The notes: generated by a model not told the origin, from the letters alone. Counted from the first letter of the stretch, positions 47,972-57,331 are shown. The stretch is 64,000 nucleotides of DNA from Nonomuraea muscovyensis (GCF_014207745.1 NZ_JACHJB010000002.1:186001-250000), one strand, 5' to 3'. Program-made: numbers and translations.

Positions 47972-50068
47972 ATGCCTGCTGACGTCGTTGAACATCTGCG
48001 CTGGGGGCACTCCGGCCTCGCCGCGGTCGTGGAGATCGGCCCGGACGGCCCGGTGGCGCTGCGCGAGCTGGCCGCCGGGCCACCCGCCATGACGGCGCGG
48101 GTGTCGCAGCCGCTCGTGGAGGTGCTGGTGGCCGGCGAGGGCCGGGCCCGGGCGTCGCAGCGGCTGTCGGAGACGGCCGTGGGCTGCCGGCTGCGCTACG
48201 CGGGGGCGGAGCAGTCGGCGCGGGGCGGATGGCACGAGCTGCGCCTCCACCTGCGCGACGAGACCTCCGGGCTGAGCGCCGAGCTGACCCTGCGCTCCCG
48301 CGAGGGGGTGGCCGCCGTCCAGGCGTCGGCCCGGGTGACCAACGGGGGAGAGGAGCCGGTGCTGCTGCTGGCCGTCACCTCCTTCGCCGCGGGCTTCCTC
48401 GGCCGGCCGGTGGACGAGCTGGACGTGCTGCGCGCCGACAGCGACTGGCTGGGCGAGAACCGCTGGACGAGCCGGCCGCTCGCCGAGCACGTGGCCGACC
48501 GCGGGCTGGCCGGGCACGGCCAGCACGGCAAGGGCGTGTTCGCGCTGACCAGCTCGGGCACCTGGTCCAGCGGCCGGTACGTGCCGATGGGCGGACTGAC
48601 CGACCGGAACACCGGCCAGACGTGGCTGTGGCAGATCGAGCACAACGGCCCGTGGCGGTGGGAGGTCGGCGACCGGATGGAGGGCGCCTACGTCGCCCTG
48701 TCCGGCCCCACCGACGTCGACCACCAGTGGAACGAACTGCTCGCGCCCGGCGAGTCGTTCGGCACGGTGCCGGTCTCGGTCGCCGTCTCCGCCCACGGAG
48801 TCGAGGGCGCGGCGGCGGCCCTGACCGCGCACCGGCGTGCGCTGCTGCGCCCGCACCCCGACCGCCCCCGGCTGCCGGTGGTGTTCAACGACTACATGAA
48901 CACCCTGATGGGGGACCCGACGACGGACAAGCTGCTGCCGCTGATCGACGCCGCGGCGTCCGCGGGGGCCGAGGTGTTCTGCGTGGACGCGGGCTGGTAC
49001 GACGACGGCGGCGACTGGTGGGACAGCGTGGGCGAGTGGCTGCCGTCCCAGACGCGGTTCCCGCGCGGGCTGGAGGAGGTGCTGGCCCGCATCGCCGGGC
49101 ACGGCATGACACCCGGTCTGTGGCTGGAGCCCGAGGTGATCGGCGTGCGCAGCCCCATGGCCGACAAGCTGCCCGCCGAGGCGTTCCTGCAGCGCGGCGG
49201 CGTCCGGGTCGCCGAGCACGGCCGTTACCACCTGGACCTGCGCCACCCCGCCGCCGTCGCGCACCTGGACCAGGTCGTGGACCGGCTGGTGGAGGACCTG
49301 GGCGTCGGCTACTTCAAGCTCGACTACAACATCGATCCCGGCGCGGGCACCGACCGGGACGCCACCAGCGTCGGCGCCGGGCTGCTCGCGCACAACCGGG
49401 CCCACCTGGCCTGGCTGGAGGGCGTGCTGGACCGGCATCCGCACCTGGTGCTGGAGAACTGTGGCTCGGGTGCGATGCGCATGGACTACGCCATGCTGTC
49501 GCGCCTGCAACTGCAGTCCACCAGCGACCAGCAGGACTTCCTGCGCTACCCGCCGATCGCGGTCGCCGCCCCGCTGTCGACGCTGCCCGAGCAGGCCGCC
49601 AACTGGGCCTACCCCCAGCCCGGCATGACCGAGGAGGAGATCGCCTTCACCCTGTGCACCGGCATCCTCGGCCGCCTCTACCTGTCCGGCAACCTGCACC
49701 GGATGACGCCGGACCAGCTCGCCCTGGTCCGGGAGGGTGTCCGGCTCCACCAGAGCCTCCGCCCCGACCTGCTGCGTGCCACGCCGTGCTGGCCGCTGGG
49801 CCTGCCCGGCTGGGAGGACCCGTGGCTCGCCCTCGGCCTGCGCGCCGGGGAGGGCACCCACCTGGGGATCTGGCGCAGGCCCGGCGCCGCGGACACCGCC
49901 GTCCTCCCGCTTCCACACCTGACCGGGCGTGACCTGGACGTGCGGATCGCCTATCCCTCGGCGGCCGGCGGCTGGACGCACGCGTGGAACCCGCGCACCG
50001 CCGAGCTGACCGTCACCACCACCCTGCCCGCACCCACCGCCCGCGTCCTGCGCCTGCGTCCCCTCTAA
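47972..50068 (+). CDS. alpha-galactosidase, glycoside hydrolase family 36
   Basis: 698 residues from the ATG at 47972 with GGAAAGAGAG upstream. The N-terminal beta-sandwich (1-290) precedes a catalytic barrel. In it EVFCVDAGWYDDGGDWWDSV is the hallmark of GH36, the nucleophile is in YFKLDYN (D451) and the acid/base in STSDQQD (D519). No signal peptide, so it acts in the cytoplasm on an imported oligosaccharide. It removes terminal alpha-1,6-galactose (melibiose, raffinose type) or a related group. It is the first gene after the LacI operators and precedes an ABC importer gene set that should bring in its substrate. Confidence 0.92.
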   Translation: MPADVVEHLRWGHSGLAAVVEIGPDGPVALRELAAGPPAMTARVSQPLVEVLVAGEGRARASQRLSETAVGCRLRYAGAEQSARGGWHELRLHLRDETSGLSAELTLRSREGVAAVQASARVTNGGEEPVLLLAVTSFAAGFLGRPVDELDVLRADSDWLGENRWTSRPLAEHVADRGLAGHGQHGKGVFALTSSGTWSSGRYVPMGGLTDRNTGQTWLWQIEHNGPWRWEVGDRMEGAYVALSGPTDVDHQWNELLAPGESFGTVPVSVAVSAHGVEGAAAALTAHRRALLRPHPDRPRLPVVFNDYMNTLMGDPTTDKLLPLIDAAASAGAEVFCVDAGWYDDGGDWWDSVGEWLPSQTRFPRGLEEVLARIAGHGMTPGLWLEPEVIGVRSPMADKLPAEAFLQRGGVRVAEHGRYHLDLRHPAAVAHLDQVVDRLVEDLGVGYFKLDYNIDPGAGTDRDATSVGAGLLAHNRAHLAWLEGVLDRHPHLVLENCGSGAMRMDYAMLSRLQLQSTSDQQDFLRYPPIAVAAPLSTLPEQAANWAYPQPGMTEEEIAFTLCTGILGRLYLSGNLHRMTPDQLALVREGVRLHQSLRPDLLRATPCWPLGLPGWEDPWLALGLRAGEGTHLGIWRRPGAADTAVLPLPHLTGRDLDVRIAYPSAAGGWTHAWNPRTAELTVTTTLPAPTARVLRLRPL

Positions 50069-50082
50069 CCCCCCCATACAAG

Positions 50083-50111
50083 ATGTTGCGCCACCATAAG
50101 TGGCGGAACAT
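50083..50111 (+). other. stem-loop before the sugar-binding protein gene
   Basis: ATGTTGCGCCAC and GTGGCGGAACAT form a 12-bp stem with one mismatch around CATAA, between the GH36 gene and the binding-protein gene. It may be a processing or partial termination element that separates their expression, or an additional operator. Confidence 0.5.
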
Positions 50112-50130
50112 GGATAAAAGGATCTGCACC

Positions 50131-51450
50131 GTGAAGCTCGCACAGCCTCTCGCCGCCGCGGCGGCCCTCGTCCTGGCCGTCGCGGCCTGCAGCGACCCCG
50201 CCTCCGGGCCCGCCACGCCCGCCGCCGGCGCCTCGCCGGCGGCCTGGCCCGCACCCACCGACCGCCTGGACGGGGTCACGTTGACGATCTGGGCGGCCCA
50301 GAACAGCAACACCGTGCCCAAGGCCGTGACCGACGCCTTCACCCAGGCCACCGGCGCCAAGGTCGAGGTCGTCACCATCCCCGACCCGTACGAGCAGGGC
50401 GTGCAGACCAAGGTCGCCACCGGCGACAAGCCGGACCTGGCGTTCTGGCAGCCGACCGCGTCCATGCTCACCGCGCTGAACGCCCCCGCCAACCTGCAGC
50501 CGCTCGACGGCGCCCCCTGGCTCTCCTCCCTGTCACCCGAGCTGCGCGACATCACGGGACTGCTGGACAAGACGCGTTACGCCGCGCTCGTCACCAGTCC
50601 CGCGGTCGAGGGCGTCTACTACAACAAGGAGGTCCTCGCCGCGAACGGCGTCAAGCAGACGCCGAAGGACTTCGACGAGCTGGTCGAGGTCGCGCGCACG
50701 CTGAAGGGCAAGGGCGTCACCCCGTTCTTCGAGATGGCCGGCGACAAGTGGGCCACCCAGTGGTGGGTGCAGGTCCAGCTCGCCGACGCCGCCCGCGACG
50801 GGCTGTGGGACCGGATCAACGCCGGCAAGGAGACCTTCGAGGACAAGACCGTCCTGGACGCGATCAAGAGGTACAAGGGGCTCATCGACGAGGGCCTGTT
50901 CAACGCCGACGTCAAGACGGCCACGTTCGAGGACCAGGGCGAGGCGCTGCTGTCCGGCAAGGCCGCCATGGCCGTGCAGGTCAACTCGTTCTTCGGCCAG
51001 CTCCAGGCCAAGGCCGACACCGCGGAGCTGGACAAGAGGATCGGGTTCTTCCCGATCTCGCCGTCCGGGAACGTCGGCACCTTCATCCCCGACCAGTCCA
51101 ACGCGCTGGTGGCCTTCCGCACCGGCGACGCCAGGCGCGAGGCGGCCGCCCGGCAGCTGCTGGCGTACTGGATGGGCCCCGGCTACGCCGGCTTCGTCGC
51201 CGACCGCAAGACCGTCTCGCTGCGTTCGGACGTGGACACCCCCGACGGGGTGCCGCAGGCGCTGCTGGACGTGCACGCCTCGCTCGGCCGGTCGGTCGGC
51301 TCCATGCAGGCGCTCGCGGTGGCCAACCCCGACCTGTACCTGAACCTGGCCGACATGATCACCGGCAGCCTGACCCCCGAGCAGGTGGCGGCCGCCACGC
51401 AGAAGCAGTTCGCCCAGCTCGCCAAGGCGGCCGGCGCCTCCGGCTTCTGA
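50131..51450 (+). CDS. ABC sugar transporter substrate-binding lipoprotein
   Basis: 439 residues from a GTG at 50131 with AAGGA nine bases upstream. Lipoprotein signal KLAQPLAAAAALVLAVAAC with the lipobox cysteine, then a low-complexity linker. The mature part is a family 1 solute-binding protein (VTLTIWAAQNSNTVPKAVTD, EGVYYNKEVLAANGV, GKAAMAVQVNSFFGQLQ). It should capture an oligosaccharide for the two permeases encoded next. No ATPase gene follows, so a shared MsiK-like ATPase is needed. Confidence 0.9.
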   Translation: MKLAQPLAAAAALVLAVAACSDPASGPATPAAGASPAAWPAPTDRLDGVTLTIWAAQNSNTVPKAVTDAFTQATGAKVEVVTIPDPYEQGVQTKVATGDKPDLAFWQPTASMLTALNAPANLQPLDGAPWLSSLSPELRDITGLLDKTRYAALVTSPAVEGVYYNKEVLAANGVKQTPKDFDELVEVARTLKGKGVTPFFEMAGDKWATQWWVQVQLADAARDGLWDRINAGKETFEDKTVLDAIKRYKGLIDEGLFNADVKTATFEDQGEALLSGKAAMAVQVNSFFGQLQAKADTAELDKRIGFFPISPSGNVGTFIPDQSNALVAFRTGDARREAAARQLLAYWMGPGYAGFVADRKTVSLRSDVDTPDGVPQALLDVHASLGRSVGSMQALAVANPDLYLNLADMITGSLTPEQVAAATQKQFAQLAKAAGASGF

Positions 51451-51514
51451 CCCACCCCCTCCCGGCGGGAGGCCGGCCCGAGTCTCCCGCCCCGCCCCTC
51501 CCGAGGAGCCGATC

Positions 51515-52462
51515 ATGCCGACCGGTCAGGAGACGCTCACCCGCCCGCCCACCGGACGCCGTAAGCCCGCAGGACCGCGACCGGCCGCGACGATCGCGCG
51601 AAACCGCACCCACCCGATATGGTTCCTCGCCCCGGCCTTCGCCATCCTGTTCGTCTTCTTCTTCCTGCCAACCGTGTTCAACTTCGTCTACGCCTTCACC
51701 GACTGGTCCAGCTTCAAGAGCGACATCCGGCCCGTGGGCTTCGAGAACTTCAGCTACCTGCTGTCGGACGGCACCCTGTTCAGCGCGCTGCGCATCACCG
51801 TCAGCTACGCCGTGCTCGTGGCGCTGTTCCAGAACCTGTTCGGCTTCGGGCTAGCCGTCCTGCTGGAGAAGGACACCTGGCTCAACCGGACCGCCCGCCT
51901 GGTCTTCCTCATCCCGGTGCTCATGTCGGCCCTGGCGGTCGGCTACCTGTTCCAGGCCCTGCTCAAGCCGGACGGCAGTCTGAACGACCTGCTCTCCGCC
52001 GTGACCGGGCAGCCGGTGGACGTCGCCTGGCTGGGCAGCACCACCTGGACGCTCGTGCTGGCCGCGGTCATCCACGCCTGGAAATGGATGGGCCTGTCGA
52101 TGCTCATCTACCTGGCCGGGCTGAAGACCATCCCGCAGGACGTCACCGAGGCCGCCCGCATCGACGGCGCCTCCAGCGGGCAGGCGTTCTGGTCGGTCCG
52201 CTTCCCGCTGCTGGCCCCCGCGATCACCTTCAACGTCGCCACCGCGCTGCTCGGCTCCATGAACGGCTTCGACATCGTCCAGGCGCTCACCGGCGGCGGG
52301 CCCGCCCGCAGCACCGAGATCCTCAACATCTTCATCTACCGCACCTTCGGCCAGGGGCTGTTCGCGCAGGCCACGACCATGAGCCTGGTGCTGTTCCTCA
52401 TGGTCGCGCTGCTGGCCTTCCCCGTCATCCGCGTCCTGCGCAAGAGGGAGGAGATCCTGTGA
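51515..52462 (+). CDS. ABC sugar permease (MalF-like)
   Basis: 315 residues; ATG after GAGGAG. Six hydrophobic helices after a 30-residue Pro/Arg-rich N terminus. The EAA loop that contacts the ATPase is EAARIDGASSGQAFWSVRFP, of the CUT1 oligosaccharide type. Its stop overlaps the next gene's GTG start (GTGA). Confidence 0.92.
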   Translation: MPTGQETLTRPPTGRRKPAGPRPAATIARNRTHPIWFLAPAFAILFVFFFLPTVFNFVYAFTDWSSFKSDIRPVGFENFSYLLSDGTLFSALRITVSYAVLVALFQNLFGFGLAVLLEKDTWLNRTARLVFLIPVLMSALAVGYLFQALLKPDGSLNDLLSAVTGQPVDVAWLGSTTWTLVLAAVIHAWKWMGLSMLIYLAGLKTIPQDVTEAARIDGASSGQAFWSVRFPLLAPAITFNVATALLGSMNGFDIVQALTGGGPARSTEILNIFIYRTFGQGLFAQATTMSLVLFLMVALLAFPVIRVLRKREEIL

Positions 52463-53334
52463 CCGCCCCCGCCTACGGCGCCCCAGCCCGCCGCCGGGTC
52501 CCGCCGCCCCGGCCGCGTGGGCTCGCCGCCCGGCTGCGCCCCGCCGCCGTCGTCGCGCTCGTGGTGCTCGTCATGGGCGTGCCGCTGTGGCTGGTCGTCG
52601 TCACCGCCGCCAAGTCGCAGGGCGAGGCGCTGTCGCCGGACCTGTCGCTGCCGTCGCGCTGGCAGCTGTGGGAGAACCTCGGCCAGGTCTGGCAGCAGGG
52701 CGAGGTGCCGGCGGCGTTCCTCGGCAGCCTGCTCGTCGTCGTGCCGTCGGTCGCGCTCGTGCTCACGCTCGGTTCCATGGCGTCGTGGATCCTCGCCCGC
52801 CGCGCCGGGCGGCTGAACGCCGTGCTGTACGCGCTGGCCATCAGCGGCATCGTGCTGCCGCCCGCCGTCGTCACCATCGTGCTGCTGCTGCGTCAGCTCG
52901 GCCTGGCCGGCAGCGTCGTCGGCATGGTCGGCGTCTACGCCGGCATCTACATGTCCACCGTCATCTTCTTCGTCACCGGCTTCGTCCGCACCGTGCCCGT
53001 GTCGATCGAGGAGGCCGCCCGCATGGACGGCGCCGGGCCGGTGCGGGTGTTCGTCTCGGTCATCCTGCCCCTGCTGCGCCCGGTGCTGGCCACCGCCACC
53101 ATCCTCATCTGCCTGTACGTGTGGAACGACGTCTTCTACGCGTTCTTCGTCGTCGGCGGGCGGCTCGACACCCTGCCGCTCAACCTGTTCCAGGTCGCCA
53201 ACGCCGGCCTCTACCTCGACAACTGGCACCTGATCTTCGCCTACATCATCCTCATGAGCCTGCCGCTGCTGATCATCTTCGCCGTCGCCCAACGGAAGAT
53301 CATCTCCGGCATCACCGGCGGGGCCGTCAAGTAG
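52459..53334 (+). CDS. ABC sugar permease (MalG-like)
   Basis: 291 residues from a GTG at 52459 that overlaps the previous stop by 4 bases; the ribosome site GGGAGGAG lies within the previous gene. Six hydrophobic helices and the EAA loop EEAARMDGAGPVRVFVSVIL. Together with MalF-like protein and the binding protein it forms the LacI-controlled importer. Last gene of the operon; the following gene converges. Confidence 0.92.
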   Translation: MTAPAYGAPARRRVPPPRPRGLAARLRPAAVVALVVLVMGVPLWLVVVTAAKSQGEALSPDLSLPSRWQLWENLGQVWQQGEVPAAFLGSLLVVVPSVALVLTLGSMASWILARRAGRLNAVLYALAISGIVLPPAVVTIVLLLRQLGLAGSVVGMVGVYAGIYMSTVIFFVTGFVRTVPVSIEEAARMDGAGPVRVFVSVILPLLRPVLATATILICLYVWNDVFYAFFVVGGRLDTLPLNLFQVANAGLYLDNWHLIFAYIILMSLPLLIIFAVAQRKIISGITGGAVK

Positions 53335-53360
53335 GGCACCGGCCGGCCCGCGGGCCCGGG

Positions 53361-54182
53361 TCAGCGGCCCTGCAGGAACGCGCTCGAGTGGTCGTGGACC
53401 CACTCGCGGAACGTACGGGCGGCCGCCCCGGTGACCTTCTCCACCGTGGAGGTGACGGGGCCGGGCTCGGTCACCAGCGCGGCCTGGGCCTGGAGAACGC
53501 CGTCGACGGCGGCGTCCGGCCAGCCACGGTCGAGCATCTCCCGCCGCGCGGTCGCCGGAGACGTCTCGATCCATCGCACCGGGCGGCCGATCACCTCGCC
53601 GATGACGCGTACCTGCTCCGTCTGAGCCAGGCTCTCGGGCCCGGTCAGCTCGTAGCTCGCGCCATCGTGTCCGTCGCCGGTGAGCGCGCGGACCGCGACG
53701 GCGGCGATGTCGTGCTCGTGGATGGGGGCCATGGTGGCCGCCCCGTACGGGCCGCGCACCGCGCCTTCGGCGCGGATCTGCGTCGCCCACCGCAACGCGT
53801 TGGCCGCGAAGACGTGCGGCCGCAGGAAGGTCCACGCGAGCCCGGTCCGTTCGATCAACCGCTCGGCCCGCTGTTCGTTGTCGCGGACCGCCGCCGACGA
53901 CAGGTAGACCACCCGGCGGGCGTGCTCGGCGATCACGTCCAGGATCTCGGCCATCCCTTCGGCGGTGGCGAACGGCCATACCAGGAACACCGCGTCGACC
54001 CCGGCCAGTGGGGCGTGCAGGGTGTGCGGATCGGCCAGGTCGCCGCGCACGACCTCGATGCCCTGCTGCTCCAGCGCGCGGGGATCACGGGCCAGCGCCC
54101 GGACCTCGGCTCCTGTGCCACCCAGGTGGGCCGCGACCTGCCGGCCCACCGTGCCGGTCGCGCCCGTGACCAAGACCTTCAT
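53361..54182 (-). CDS. NmrA-like NAD(P)-binding protein (atypical SDR)
   Basis: 273 residues; ATG with GAGGAG upstream. TGATGTVGRQVAAHL near the N terminus is the dinucleotide loop of atypical SDRs. No YxxxK catalytic pair in the usual place. WTFLRPHVFAAN and SYELTGPESL are typical of NmrA/TMR-like proteins, which act as redox sensors or NAD(P)H-dependent reductases. It converges on the sugar importer operon and seems unrelated to it. Confidence 0.87.
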   Translation of the reverse strand: MKVLVTGATGTVGRQVAAHLGGTGAEVRALARDPRALEQQGIEVVRGDLADPHTLHAPLAGVDAVFLVWPFATAEGMAEILDVIAEHARRVVYLSSAAVRDNEQRAERLIERTGLAWTFLRPHVFAANALRWATQIRAEGAVRGPYGAATMAPIHEHDIAAVAVRALTGDGHDGASYELTGPESLAQTEQVRVIGEVIGRPVRWIETSPATARREMLDRGWPDAAVDGVLQAQAALVTEPGPVTSTVEKVTGAAARTFREWVHDHSSAFLQGR

Positions 54183-54374
54183 CAGTGGCTCCTCGTCCTC
54201 ATGGTCCCGCTGCCTCGTGGCCGCGGGACCGGTCGCCTCGTCCCGTGATCAATCGTAGGAAGGCGGGGGAAGATCTCCTATGTGTATGTGTGCTCCGTTC
54301 ATACGCGATCGTCTTCGCGTCTCCGCGGATGTGGCCTTCCGGCCCTCCGGCCGAACCCCCGGGACCGCGCGGCC

Positions 54375-55313
54375 TCAACCGTGCAGCAGGTTCTCCCGCC
54401 TGGCCAGCAGCCGGGCACGCTCGGCGGACAGTTCGGCGTGGCGGGCCTTCAGGCGCTCACCCGTGTCGCGGACCCATCGGGCCGTCTTCTCGACCTCGCC
54501 GAGGGTGTTCTCGATGCGCTGGTGCTTGATCACGTCGGTGACGATGTTGTCGAAGAACGTGTCGACGAACCACCGCGTGTCCACCTTGGGCAGGTGGGGA
54601 GGGGTGGGGACACCGACGTCGGCCAGCTCGCGGGAGAAGACGTCCAGGGCCCGCTGGGCGTGCCAGGCGGCCTCGTCGGCGGCGCGCAGCCGGTCGTGCT
54701 CGATGGAGTCGGCGATCAGCCCGCCGCCGAACAGGTCCCACGTGGAGGCGCCCCTGGCCGCCTTCAGCGGGCGCAGCACCCGGCCGAGCGCGTCGTGTGC
54801 GGCCGCTCCGGCCCGGTGGGCCTCCGCGTGCTCACGCAGGTCGGCCGTCACCCGGTCCAGGGCGGCGCCGAGCTCGACCAGCTCTCGGGCGCGGGCGTCA
54901 CCGCTCCTGACGAGCCGGCGCTCCTTCGCGGCCAGCAACTCCGTGTACTCCTCCGGGGCGCTCGCCAGCTCGGCCAGCTCGGCCGCGGTCGCCCGCGCAT
55001 CAGCCTCCAGCGCGGCCAGGCGGGCCCGGTGGCCCTCGGCCCGCTGCCTGGCGGCGGCCGCCTCGGCACGCTCGCGTTCCAGCCGTTGCTCGCGGTTGCC
55101 CAGCAGGCGGGCCAGGACGGCGGACAGCCCGCCTTCCAGGCGGGCAACGTCGTCCTCCTCCAGAGACGCCTCCAGTTCCAGGTCGGCCAGGGTGCGGCGG
55201 GCCTGCTGGATCTGCTCCGCGGTGGCCTTGCCCAGCCGCCGCAGGTGGTCGGCCCGGTGCATGCGGGCTGCCGCGTCGCGCAGCCGCTCGTCGAGATCCG
55301 GTGAGCTCGTCAC
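54375..55313 (-). CDS. coiled-coil protein of unknown function
   Basis: 312 residues if started at a GTG at 55313; the start is uncertain since no good ribosome site precedes it. Residues 1-170 and the last 40 are strongly helical and heptad-like, with many Glu/Arg/Ala (LEEDDVARLEGGLSAVLARL, RQRAEGHRARLAALEADARA). A conserved-looking central part reads GASTWDLFGGGLIADSIEHD and VDTRWFVDTFFDNIVTDVIK. I recognise no named family; the overall design (coiled coil plus a short Gly/aromatic core) resembles structural or PspA-like proteins only in outline. Cytoplasmic, no membrane segments. Confidence 0.75.
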   Translation of the reverse strand: MTSSPDLDERLRDAAARMHRADHLRRLGKATAEQIQQARRTLADLELEASLEEDDVARLEGGLSAVLARLLGNREQRLERERAEAAAARQRAEGHRARLAALEADARATAAELAELASAPEEYTELLAAKERRLVRSGDARARELVELGAALDRVTADLREHAEAHRAGAAAHDALGRVLRPLKAARGASTWDLFGGGLIADSIEHDRLRAADEAAWHAQRALDVFSRELADVGVPTPPHLPKVDTRWFVDTFFDNIVTDVIKHQRIENTLGEVEKTARWVRDTGERLKARHAELSAERARLLARRENLLHG

Positions 55314-55346
55314 ACCTCGGAGGACGAACGAGACGTCCCGGATGTT

Positions 55347-55376
55347 CCGTCCGACCGGCCCGGGCCGGTCGGACGG
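55347..55376. other. 30-bp perfect palindrome in a divergent gap
   Basis: CCGTCCGACCGGCCC immediately followed by its exact complement. It has the form of a terminator but lies between two genes that diverge. A coding-like minus-strand segment just upstream (GMATLLHAAYGKTASAQAW, about 55377-55435) may be the tail of a lost gene to which it belonged. Confidence 0.6.
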
Positions 55377-55500
55377 TCCACGCCTGTGCCGACGCGGTCT
55401 TGCCGTACGCGGCGTGGAGGAGGGTGGCCATGCCCAGGTCGCGTTGCGAAGCCGTCCCCTGCAGTGAATGATGATCGTCGCATCCGACGAAGGCGGCACA

Positions 55501-55965
55501 GTGGACATCACGGTCAGGTACGAGCTCTCTCCCGACGAGGTGGCGCGGGCGCTCCAGCAGGGTCTCAACCGGCAGCTGCGGACGCTCTTCGTGGCCCTGC
55601 CGGCGGCCTTCACCGTGTCGGGGGCCGGCTGCCTGCTGGCCGGTGCCACCGGCCTCGGCGCGGGCCTGCTGGCCGGGGCGGTGGTGTTCCCGTTCGCGCT
55701 CATGTGGTCGGCGCGCAGGATGGCCAGGCGACAGCTCGCCTACCTCTGCGTGCCCACGACGCTCCGGGTGACCGACGACGGCTACGAGTGCGCGACGGAC
55801 CAATCCACCACCACGGTGCGGTGGTCCATGTTCGCGCGGATCGTCGGCACTCCCGAGTTCTGGCTGTTCTTCATCGGCAGGCAGTGGACGGGCTTCCTCC
55901 CCAGGCGCGCCTTCGACGGCGAGCAGCAGGACGCCCTCGACCGCTTCTTCGCCGGCCGGCCGTAG
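55501..55965 (+). CDS. YcxB-like membrane protein
   Basis: 154 residues from a GTG at 55501 with AAGG eight bases upstream; an ATG at 55468 adds 11 residues without a ribosome site. VDITVRYELSPDEVARAL opens the protein, two hydrophobic helices follow (about residues 35-70), and the soluble C terminus shows LRVTDDGYECATDQSTTTVRWSMFA and FLPRRAF, the pattern of the YcxB-like domain. Function of this family is unknown. Confidence 0.75.
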   Translation: MDITVRYELSPDEVARALQQGLNRQLRTLFVALPAAFTVSGAGCLLAGATGLGAGLLAGAVVFPFALMWSARRMARRQLAYLCVPTTLRVTDDGYECATDQSTTTVRWSMFARIVGTPEFWLFFIGRQWTGFLPRRAFDGEQQDALDRFFAGRP

Positions 55966-55988
55966 CCGCTCTCGCGCGGGTGAAGGGT

Positions 55989-55994
55989 TATGAT
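55989..55994 (+). promoter_or_regulatory. possible -10 element before the GH4/DeoR operon
   Basis: TATGAT, one mismatch from consensus, 39 bases upstream of the GH4 start. No matching -35 is visible. Confidence 0.3.
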
Positions 55995-56032
55995 GCCCGC
56001 GCGCTTCGTGCGCGGACCAGGCGGGAGGTGGG

Positions 56033-57331
56033 ATGTCGCGGATCGTCTTCATCGGTGCGGGCAACGTCGACCTGACGCGCAGGGTGGTGTCCGACCTGCT
56101 GCTCGAATCCGGGCTCCACGGCGAGCTGGAGATCGTGCTGCACGACACCGATCCGGCCGTGCTCGCCACGGCCGAGGCCCTGGTGCGGTCGCTCGACGCC
56201 GAGGCGGGCTCCGCGGCGACGATCATCGTGTCCCTCGATCGGCGGCGCGCGCTCGACGGCGCCGACTTCGTGGTCAGCCACGTGGACGTGGGCGGGTTCG
56301 AGGCCACCCTGCGCGACTTCGAGATCCCGCACCGGTACGGCCTGCGCCAGACGATCGGCGACACGATCGGCATCGGCGGCATCTTCCGCGGCCTGCGCAC
56401 CATCCCGTTCTTCGTCGAGCTGGGCCGCGAGCTGGCCGAGCTGTGCCCGCAAGCCTGGCTGCTCAACTGCAGCGACCCCATGGCGATGACGGGATGGGCC
56501 GTGCAGGAGGCCACCGGGTTCGACCGGTTCGCCGGGGTGTGCCACGCCGTGTGCGACACGCACACCTACCTCGCCGACCTGGTCGGGCGGGGGGTGGACG
56601 AGATCAGCTTCCTCAGCGCCGGGGTCAATCACCAGTCGTTCGTGCTGCGGTTCGAGGCCGAGGGGCGCCCCCTGTACCCGGAGCTGGACGCGCTCCTCGC
56701 GGCCGACGCGGAGCTGGCGAGGCACGTGCGCGTCGAGATGTACCGCCGGTTCGGCTACTTCCCGACCCAGTCGAGCGAGCACGCCGCGGAGTACGTCCCG
56801 TGGTTCCTGCCGCACGCCGAGGAGACCACGCGCCTGGGCGTGCCGGTGGAGGAGTACCTGCGGCGGGTCGGCCAGAGCATGCACCAGTACGAGGAGACCC
56901 GCCGGGCGCTGTCGGCCGGGCGGTCGCTGCTGGTGCGCTGGCAGCACCAGGAGCCGGCGGCGGCGGCGATCCTGGCCGTGCTGACCGGACAGGAGAAGGA
57001 GGTCTACGTCAACGTCCGCAACGGGGGCCTGATCGGCAACCTGCCGGCCGACTGCTGCGTGGAGGTCCCGGCCCTCGTCGATGCCACGGGGATCCATCCG
57101 CGGCCGGTGGGCGAGCTGCCGACTCAGCTCGCGGCGCTGAACCGTACGTTCCTCAACGTCGTCGAGCTGACCGTGCGGGCGGTGCTCGACGGTGACCGCA
57201 GGCACGTCCACCACGCGGCGATGCTCGACCCCAACACGGCGGCGACCCTGCCGCTGCCCGCCATCGAGGCGCTCTGCGACGAGTTGATCGAGGCGCACGG
57301 CGGTCTGCTGCCGGAGGCGATCCGCCGATGA
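56033..57331 (+). CDS. glycoside hydrolase family 4 protein (variant)
   Basis: 432 residues; ATG after GGGAGGTGGG. GH4 enzymes use NAD+ and a divalent metal to cleave glycosides by an oxidation/elimination route. The nucleotide loop is GAGNVDLTRR near the N terminus, the metal cysteine is in GVCHAVCD (C170) and the metal histidine in AGVNHQSF (H200). In the segment where most GH4 proteins have NxxNP this one has NCSDP (N145-D148), so the second Asn is Asp. The paralogue at 58145-59449 keeps NYTNP. A DeoR gene overlaps its end. The change may alter substrate choice, e.g. the requirement for a phosphate or acid group. Confidence 0.85.
   Translation: MSRIVFIGAGNVDLTRRVVSDLLLESGLHGELEIVLHDTDPAVLATAEALVRSLDAEAGSAATIIVSLDRRRALDGADFVVSHVDVGGFEATLRDFEIPHRYGLRQTIGDTIGIGGIFRGLRTIPFFVELGRELAELCPQAWLLNCSDPMAMTGWAVQEATGFDRFAGVCHAVCDTHTYLADLVGRGVDEISFLSAGVNHQSFVLRFEAEGRPLYPELDALLAADAELARHVRVEMYRRFGYFPTQSSEHAAEYVPWFLPHAEETTRLGVPVEEYLRRVGQSMHQYEETRRALSAGRSLLVRWQHQEPAAAAILAVLTGQEKEVYVNVRNGGLIGNLPADCCVEVPALVDATGIHPRPVGELPTQLAALNRTFLNVVELTVRAVLDGDRRHVHHAAMLDPNTAATLPLPAIEALCDELIEAHGGLLPEAIRR

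Noticed and set aside
47309-50254. Long antisense frame opposite the GH36 gene
   Set aside because: No recognisable domain and composition typical of mirror frames.
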